This document shows positions 57,963 through 64,000 of a stretch of DNA of 64,000 nt, piece by piece. Origin of the DNA: Phellopilus nigrolimitatus (lineage: Eukaryota; Basidiomycota; Agaricomycetes; Hymenochaetales; Hymenochaetaceae); NCBI GenBank assembly GCA_021029095.1, contig JAJOHG010000039.1:1-64000 (forward strand), in the 5' to 3' direction. The position numbers were made by a program, and so were the translations under genes. The first letter of the stretch is position 1. Each line of letters begins with the position of its first letter. A model generated the notes under the pieces. The model was not told the DNA's origin. It saw nothing but the letters and a program-made list of their open reading frames with translations, and searched no databases.

Positions 57963-58683
57963 CTTGGACTGCACCGCCGAGTCAGCAAGGCAGCGGCGAG
58001 GAGTGTCATTTTTATTTATTTATTAGGTGGTGGTGTTCAAGTAATTGGGTGACAACTTACCGATTGAAGGTCGAAGATTCAGAGCGCGGTGAATGGGAAG
58101 CGTGGCCGGAGATCGTAATTGAGAGACAGTGGTCGAAGGACGCGTTGTGAACGCGCAGTCGCGTCGTCTAATGTCCTCACGTGTTCGAGCCACAGCTGGG
58201 ACTGTCAGTGTTACCTCGCACTTCGTTCTCGCGTCTTGAGCAGCAGCCACTGAGTCACTCGTAGGGCAAGACAGTCGCTCGGCGAGTCGGAAAGTGATCC
58301 GATAGGCCACACCGTTTGTTAAGATTCAAGCACGCTACCGATGTGGATGCATGGAAATACATGTACTTGTGCCAAAGTTGTTTGCAAGAAAGCAAGAATT
58401 CGGGGCGAATGGGAAACAGAGAGGTAACAGTTGCTTATTCGGTTTTCACAGCACTATTGATACAAACTTAGTCGTACGCGAAGGAGACATCGCTCATTTT
58501 CGGTGTTCGCGACTGGATTATAACTGCGAATGTCGAAGTTATCAGAGAGTCCGTCAATATGTAATCAATGCGTATACGCACCGATGGGGTGAACTGAGAC
58601 ACAAAACACTCGAACCGTTCAAAAACTAGCGATCTTTGCTCAGATGAGACACATTCTCTAGAAACGACTCAGATGAGCTGCTA
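57963..58683. other. Intergenic, no gene recognised
   Basis: Presumed promoter and leader of the FunK1 gene followed by unassigned DNA. A minus-strand frame at 58023-58310 is open but has no recognisable motif and no support. Confidence 0.4.
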
Positions 58684-59019
58684 TTACGTCGAACCATCGA
58701 CGACATACCACGACGCTCCCCGCATCCCCTTATCGTCGCTAGCAGGTTGCAGCCCCTGCCCCGGCGCCGGCGCGTACCCGCCGCTGCTCCCATACTGGTC
58801 CCCCGCGCTCGGCTCCTCGACGTCCCGCTCACCAAGGCGCGCGCTGCCCTGCGTGCGGTCGCCGACGCCGCCCCCGTAGTTCCCCGTGTCGCCCGCGGGC
58901 TGCTGGTCGAGGTCGGTGGACGTCGGGTTGTAGTCGCGTCCGGGGTCTCCGCCGCCGACGGCCGAAGACGTGGAGAAACCGAGCTTGTTGCCGGTGGTGG
59001 TTGACTCAGATAAGGACAT
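58684..59019 (-). CDS. Small disordered Gly/Ser/Asp-rich protein
   Basis: Single exon of 111 residues, ATG at 59017-59019. Composition is dominated by Gly, Ser, Asp, Gln and Thr, with PTSTDLDQQPAGDTGNYGGG and QYGSSGGYAPAPGQG. No signal peptide, TM segment or known domain; a fully disordered, hydrophilic protein is predicted. The codon usage is GC-rich like neighbouring genes and the minus-strand start is an ATG in a plausible context, which supports it as real. Function not recognised. It shares YG/GG-rich composition with the larger protein at 60476 but no clear homology. Confidence 0.55.
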   Translation of the reverse strand: MSLSESTTTGNKLGFSTSSAVGGGDPGRDYNPTSTDLDQQPAGDTGNYGGGVGDRTQGSARLGERDVEEPSAGDQYGSSGGYAPAPGQGLQPASDDKGMRGASWYVVDGST

Positions 59020-60475
59020 GATGGTAGGATTTAGATCTGAGGTTCAAAGTATGTTGAATGGATGTACAGTAGCTCCAAGTAGCGATGATGTCATGATTTG
59101 TGGTAACGCGGTACTTCCATGGAATAAATTCTCATAAACGAATGTGACGGAATAACTTGAAAGCACTCTTTCTGCCTTCAAGTTCCTATTGTCGACAAGT
59201 TTCCCTTTGAACTTTGTATTTTTGATATGGACTCATCGCTTTAGCCTTCCGGACTTTGCTCGGACTTAGATTCTGTATTTATTGTGGCGTCATCCTGGAG
59301 CAGTGATTATTGGCACCAAGGAAGCATTCCAAGAGATAGAGACGACAATTTTAGCAGGGGACTGTGAAGGGAAACCAGATTGTGCAAAATAAAGCAGCCA
59401 GCCGTGGACGTAGAGCAAACGGAGGAGGCGGAGAGAGGATCACGCTTGAGTGCGACGAGTAAATTCAGCTGATGTAAGCCTCGTCAAGCTTAGCCAGTCT
59501 CCGAGTCCGTGCCCGCCCGCCCCGACGCGCTCTTTCCGCCTCACGTCGCTGACACTCGTCATCCCATCTCCCAAATTGGCTGCCTGGACCATTCTTAAAT
59601 ATCTGGATCTGACCTCCGCAAAAGCGCTTCCCACTCGTCGTGCACGTTGTAGGAAAATCAACCGCCAGGCCTGCAGCTTATCAGCCCGACGAAGAACGTG
59701 CGCTGACAGTGTTCCATGCTCAATCTTCAAGGCTCTGTCGCGCACAAATTGCGTGGCGGTGGCGCCTTCGCCAGCATGGTTCTAGGTTCGATCTGCTCGA
59801 GCCCTCATCTATCTTCAGAAATCGATGGCACATCGACTTCAATAATTTTGAAGACTCGGTCGAAGTCTGTGTGCGATTCCAAGCGATTTGATGCTGTGCA
59901 GAACACGGGTTATCTACTGTTATTCGGGACCGATGCGATTAACGCAATTCTTGTGCGAGCCGCCGCTACGCTTTCGGTCATCGATCCAGACCTCGCATTG
60001 GTCTCTTTTCTCCGTATGACTGCTGTAGTGCTATCTTTTGACTGCGCTGTACATTCATGATTTCTCTCCTTCAAGCCGAGATACATTTTCGGATTCTAGG
60101 CTAGGCACTTCCAGACCTCCGGTCTTGTACGTTCTCGATGTATCGTTGTTTTCCTTTTCGTCCTTTTCGCCCCGTTGAATAGCACGCTTCAGGCCATACC
60201 TGATCACACCTCCGTCCCGGTGCGGTCGGCGGGCAGGTCGCTATCCCCAACTCGGTTCTTGACGCAAAGCAATCCCTATGCGGCACATCTCCACCGCGAC
60301 GCGTCCAGCTGTGCGGGGATGCGTGGTATGGCGATGACGTGATCGACGCGCAGCAGTGAGATATAAAGCCCACTGATTTACTCCACTCCGAACTGTATCT
60401 CTATCTCATAACGCTTTCGCGTCCCAAAGATCAACCCTTATCCTCACTTATTGCCATCCGATCTCGTCATCTACC
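59020..60475. other. Intergenic region with unassigned frames; TATA-like box near the end
   Basis: Both strands of 59440-59785 hold open frames of about 100 codons without recognisable motifs; neither was accepted. ATATAAAG at about 60361-60368 lies about 110 bp before the SYG-rich gene and is a candidate TATA box for it. Confidence 0.4.
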
Positions 60476-61503
60476 ATGTACGGCGACAACGACAACTCGA
60501 ACAGCGGCTCCGACTCATACGGGGCGAACAGCAACGCCGGCTCGTACGGCGGCGGGAACGGCGGCTCCAATTCGTATGGGTCGAGCAACAGAGACACCGA
60601 CTCGTACGGCGGCGGCGGAAACTCCGATTCGTACGGGTCGTCGAACAACGACACCAACGCGAACGGCCGCAGCGGCTACAACGGCGGACGCGGAGCTGAC
60701 GACTCCTACAACGGGGGCGGCAACAACAACAGCTCCTTCGGAGGCGCCGGGGACAACAGCGGTGACTCCTACGGCCAGTCCCAGGGCAACAAGGGCTCCT
60801 ACGGCTCGGGGAACGACACACAGTCGTACGGCTCCGGCCAGGACAGCAGCAACTCGTACGGAAACGCCGGACGCGGCAACAACAATAACTCTTACGGCTC
60901 ACAGAATGACGACGCCTCGTACGGCGGCGGCGGTGGCCGCGACAGTAGCAATGCCTACGGCTCGAACTCGGGCAACAACAACGCGTATGGCAGCGACGGC
61001 AGCGACAACAACGGCAACTCCTACGGCTCCAACTCGAACCCGAGTAACAGCAATGACAACTCGAGCTCGTATGCGTCGGGCAACCAGAACTCGGGCTCTG
61101 GCGCGGCTGCGAACAGCGGTAGTAACGACTGGGTCGACAAGGGCATCCACTTCGCCGCGCAGAAGGCCGGCCTCAACCTGGTGCGTTCGCGTTCGCGTCT
61201 CATATTCCTCTCTCGTCATCTTTCCTGTAATATCTCTTGTTTGTCTGTATTTCCGCCCTTGTGCGCGGCATTTTGAGTTTGGGTTTGCGCCGCTGAGGAT
61301 TGTGTCTGATGGCGTCTGTCTGTTCTGCAGGACCAGTCCACGGAGCAGAAGTTCGGCGGCGAGCTCCGCTCGGGCCTCGCGAAGTTCTCCGGTGCGTCAA
61401 TCGTTTCTGCCGTCCGCTTTCCTGCTGCCGCTGCTGACGATTACTGCTGCTTTTGATTCCACTTGATGCAGGCCACGGCGGCTCCAACGAGGGCAACAAC
61501 TGA
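60476..61503 (+). CDS. SYG-rich, prion-like low-complexity protein
   Basis: Exons 60476-61180, 61331-61391 and 61472-61503 give 265 residues. Residues 1 to about 215 are almost only Ser, Gly, Asn, Tyr and Asp, with about a dozen (S/A)YG motifs (for example NDTQSYGSGQDSSNSYGNAG). This [S/G]Y[S/G] pattern is what drives phase separation in human FUS/EWS proteins, and Asn-rich spacing also fits prion-like domains. A short ordered end follows: NDWVDKGIHFAAQKAGLNL, DQSTEQKFGGELRSGLAKFS and GHGGSNEGNN. Similar DWVDKGI...KAG ends occur in many basidiomycete small proteins of unknown role. No RNA-binding domain, signal peptide or TM segment. Condensate behaviour is inferred. Confidence 0.8.
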
Positions 61504-61929
61504 GTGCTGGGCATGCGTGCTGCATACCAGAGATAACACGGACTCCCTTTCTTTTACTGTACTGCAGACGTGTACGAAGCTTGAAAGAACTTTGCTGTAT
61601 TCTATTATATAAAAAATAAGGATGTCGAAAATGCATGTGATTGCCTCTGATTTTCCGCACTTGCAAGAAGACAGGGAAACACGTTGTCCACAAAGGGCGC
61701 CAGTTCCGCCATCCCCATCTCGCCGTATATTTCGCCGTTCTTTTCGGGCTTCGACGGCGGTGCAGACTAATTGTAATTTGAATTTCTCTGCAATTCTGTC
61801 TCACAAATCTTCGGGCCCTATTTCCGATTTCGCACCATTTTTCCCACTTGACATTCTGGACTTAATTACTTAATTAAACCATTTGTGAGAACGTACTCAA
61901 GTCACACCACCTCCTCACCAGTTGAACTA
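61504..61929. other. Intergenic, 3' of the SYG-rich gene
   Basis: Contains the probable 3' end of the SYG-rich gene (AT-rich at about 61600) and no recognised gene. Confidence 0.4.
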
Positions 61930-62364
61930 CAGGTGGGTGTAGAAAGTCTACGGCCCCCCTAAATAAGGAAGGTGGTTCCCGTCCGCGTCGCGTACACTCA
62001 TCCGCATCCTCCGTTGTCATTCACGATTGCCCACGGCACACTGCCAGCTCAAATCACCTCCTAAATGCATTGTATCTCATGTAGATTTCGCGGCGGGGCA
62101 GTTATCGGACTTGTGACCGAGCTTGAAAATGTGGTCAGGGCTACAGGTTGCATCACGTGACAGCAGTGCAAAGCAAACGGTTAATCTCAAATCGACTGTG
62201 TATACATTGTATTTTCATCATATATTTATAAAAAATGGGCTTTTAGAGTTAGACAACCTGTTTGGTCTCTTCTTAAGTGAATGCAACGATGTGGACCCTC
62301 GGACGGCGCGGACGGGAACTACCTTCCTTAATTAGGGGGGCCGTAGACTTTCTACACCCACCTG
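61930..62364 (+). mobile_element. Short non-coding TIR element (MITE-like), copy 2, complete
   Basis: Inverted ends of about 35 bp: CAGGTGGGTGTAGAAAGTCT... on the left returns in inverse on the right as ...AGACTTTCTACACCCACCTG. TA stands directly outside both ends (61928-61929, 62365-62366), consistent with a TA target duplication, though the palindromic flank (GAACTA / TAGTTC) leaves the exact edge open. 435 bp, no coding capacity. It matches the eroded element at 10745-11107 in reverse orientation. Confidence 0.85.
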
Positions 62365-62370
62365 TAGTTC

Positions 62371-62853
62371 CATCGGCCACGGCAAAATCAAAGACTAAGA
62401 TCCACCTTCCCGAACATTTCTTAGGGTAAGACCGTAGAACCAGAAATTTTCGATCACAGCAACCCCACGTAAAGTACAGTCCACCCGACCACGAAACGAA
62501 TGCAGCGAATCAATTTCTAGCGTTCCTCTCACTCCTCTAGAATCTCACGAACGAAGACACTCAGACACCTTCCAAGCATAAACGATTACCGAATATTTCA
62601 TATTCAACACACTTTCCAGGGAAAAAGTAATAACAAAGAACATCGCTTTATAAAGAGGCACTCGTATTCCTACGGCTTGTTGTACACTAACACATTAATC
62701 AAGCATGAATGGAAGACGTTGCGTGCAGGGAGGTACGGGTAAAAGGGTCAAGCGAAACCCGAAGGTATAACGACGAAGGGTATTAGGGGGGATTCATCGT
62801 CTACGGAACACGAATAAGTCTCAAACTCCAAACAAAAACTAGATTCAACTTAC
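62371..62853. other. Intergenic, 3' of the repeat-protein gene
   Basis: AT-rich 3' flank of the minus-strand secreted repeat protein. No gene seen. Confidence 0.5.
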
Positions 62854-63942
62854 TTAGAGAGCAATGTTAAGGACACCGCCGAGCGTGTTGAAGGCAAGCT
62901 GGGTGAGGGTCGGGACAAGGGAGCCGATCAGGGGAACGAGGTCGGTGAGGAGACCGTCGACAACGCTGAGGACACCGCTGACGAGGTCCGACAAGGTCTT
63001 GCCAACCGTGGCGAGGACGGGGCCGAGGATGGAGAGGTCACCACCGACGAGCTTGAGCACAGCGCCGAGAGCGTTGACAACGAGCTAATAACGATTGAAA
63101 ATCAGGCGGGTGTATGTTGATTAGATGGCCGGAAAACGAACCGTCAAGACGTTGGCCAAGAGCTTCGCAACCTCGGTGACGGCGACCTGTGCGGTACCGT
63201 CGACCGAAGCGAGGATGGTCGCAACCGGAGCACCGACGAGCTTCTTGATGTCAGAAACCGCCGTACCGACGATGTCGACAACCTGGTTAAGGAGGGGCTG
63301 GACAGTCGTGTTCGTGCAGTTGTCACCGGTAAGCGAGTCTATGCAACACGATATATCAGCAAAATCTCCGAAAGGAAGAAACGGAGTAAACTCACTGAGC
63401 TTGCCAATAACAGCCGAGAGGTCGTTCGTCAGGGTGGTAAGAATCTTGGGTACGGAGGCGAGTTGGTCGTCACGGGCGAGAATGCTGTTGTCCTTGACCT
63501 CGGCATCAACGAGACTGCGGGCAAGGATGTCATTCTTCTCGACATCGGCATCGATGAGATCACGGGCGAGGATGTTGTTGTTCTCGACGTCGGCGTCAAT
63601 GAGACCGCGGGCGAGGATGTCGTTGTGTTCTACGTCGGCGTCAATGAGACCACGAGCGAGGATGTCGTTGTGTTCTACGTCGGCATCAACGAGGCCACGG
63701 GCAAGGATGTCGTTGTGCTCGACATCGGCGTCAATGAGACCACGAGCAAGAATGCTGTTGTCCTTAACCTCAGCGTCGACGAGACCGCGGAGACCGATCT
63801 TGTTGTTCGTGACCTCGGCATCGATGAGACCACGGACGCCAACAGCCACAGGGACGGCGGCAGCAATGTCAATGGGAGCAGCAGCGGAGAATACGGAGAA
63901 TGCAGCCGTAGCGGCGATGGAGAGGATGCTGAAAGAGTGCAT
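62854..63942 (-). CDS. Secreted protein with nine 15-residue tandem repeats and hydrophobic C-terminal domain
   Basis: Exons (minus) 63396-63942, 63142-63338 and 62854-63084 give 324 residues. Signal peptide: MHSFSILSIAATAAFSVFSA. Residues about 38-172 are nine head-to-tail copies of a 15-residue unit, consensus GLIDADVEHNDILAR, each ending in Arg. After the repeats come a small Cys-containing segment (SLTGDNCTNTTV, with N-glycosylation sequons) and two amphipathic hydrophobic stretches (VVDIVGTAVSDIKKLVG; LGPVLATVGKTLSDLVSGVL). The last part is rich in Leu, Val and Gly with regular Leu spacing and could be a surface-active or membrane-associating helix bundle. It lacks the eight-Cys pattern of hydrophobins. 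Family unknown to me. The promoter lies beyond the right edge apart from about 58 bp. Confidence 0.85.
63427..63831 (-). repeat. 45-bp tandem repeat, nine units, coding
   Basis: Nine in-frame 45-bp units inside exon 1 of the secreted protein. Central units are nearly identical at DNA level and the outer ones are diverged (for example GLIDAEVTNNKIGLR at one end and SLVDAEVKDNSILAR at the other). This is the pattern expected if units expand by unequal exchange in the middle. Confidence 0.9.
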
Positions 63943-64000
63943 TTTGATTTAGGATCAAAGAGTGTGGGGGTAGAGGGAGAAGGGGGGAGTCGTTGGGTGG

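Noticed and set aside
58023..58310. 95-codon minus-strand frame upstream of the FunK1 gene
   Set aside because: No recognisable domain and no junction that would join it in frame to the kinase.
59440..59785. Open frames of about 100 codons on both strands
   Set aside because: No motif on either strand, no introns or flanking exons with conserved segments; mutual shadows in GC-rich DNA.
63125..63952. Plus-strand 275-codon frame antisense to the repeat protein
   Set aside because: Mirror of the 45-bp repeat on the other strand; the minus frame has a signal peptide and proper introns.

Overview
The window is nuclear DNA from a filamentous basidiomycete, most likely an Agaricomycete of the polypore type. 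Nearly every gene is broken by short introns (about 45-100 nt, GT-AG with a few GC-AG). Genes are dense, with a mix of divergent and convergent pairs. The content includes lineage markers such as a FunK1-type kinase, a DUF6593 protein and a two-LysM secreted protein. No rRNA, tRNA, CRISPR or prokaryotic operon structure was seen.

Layout. 1-1921 (minus): UTP7, cut by the left edge. 2555-4527 (plus): intact copy A of a P-loop NTPase family resembling Crinkler/RHS NTPases. 4783-5667: deletion-riddled duplicate of part of the WDR59 gene. 5886-6560: 3-hydroxyanthranilate dioxygenase. 6815-9371: PUF6. 9490-10265 (minus): DUF6593 protein. 10266-13161: repeat-rich intergenic DNA with two terminal-inverted-repeat elements. 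13162-15560 (minus): broken fragments of ARG5,6 and HIR1. 15969-16226: a short inverted-repeat element directly upstream of NTPase copy B (16320-18119, 3' end broken). 18678-20190: decayed NTPase copy C. 20397-23210: UBA2. 23619-28245 (minus): WDR59, parent of the fragment at 4.8 kb. 28369-29935: mitochondrial release factor 1. 30068-33888 (minus): CSC1/TMEM63-type channel. 34108-35359: ubiquitin E2 with a long tail. 35539-39872: UTP22. 40183-40925: LysM protein. 41290-42483 (minus): C6orf136/DUF2358 protein. 42671-43294 (minus): PSF1. 43415-45488: NEDD8 E1 regulatory subunit. 45607-50006 (minus): DNA2. 50159-50791: conserved unknown. 51317-52245 (minus): IES6. 52850-54794 (minus): intact NTPase copy D. 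55451-57962 (minus): FunK1 kinase. 58684-59019 (minus): small disordered protein. 60476-61503: SYG-rich prion-like protein. 61930-62364: second copy of a short TIR element. 62854-63942 (minus): secreted protein with nine 15-residue repeats.

Functional themes. Three genes serve ribosome biogenesis (UTP7, UTP22, PUF6). Three serve ubiquitin-like pathways (UBA2 for SUMO, the NAE1/ULA1 subunit for NEDD8, and an E2 whose tail carries two SUMO-interaction-like motifs). Two serve DNA replication (PSF1, DNA2). WDR59 is a GATOR2 subunit in TORC1 nutrient signalling, IES6 belongs to INO80, and 3-HAO feeds NAD synthesis. Several housekeeping genes are head-to-head with 120-220 bp between start codons.

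The most unusual part is the left third. Four copies of one NTPase gene, with shared intron positions and shared flanks, range from intact (A, D) to eroded (B, C). Copies A and B lie close to broken duplicates of unrelated housekeeping genes (WDR59, HIR1, ARG5,6) and to short inverted-repeat elements. This looks like a segmental-duplication hot spot. A few otherwise conserved genes (UTP7, UBA2, DNA2, FunK1) show single-base frame changes that could be real or assembly errors; each is flagged.
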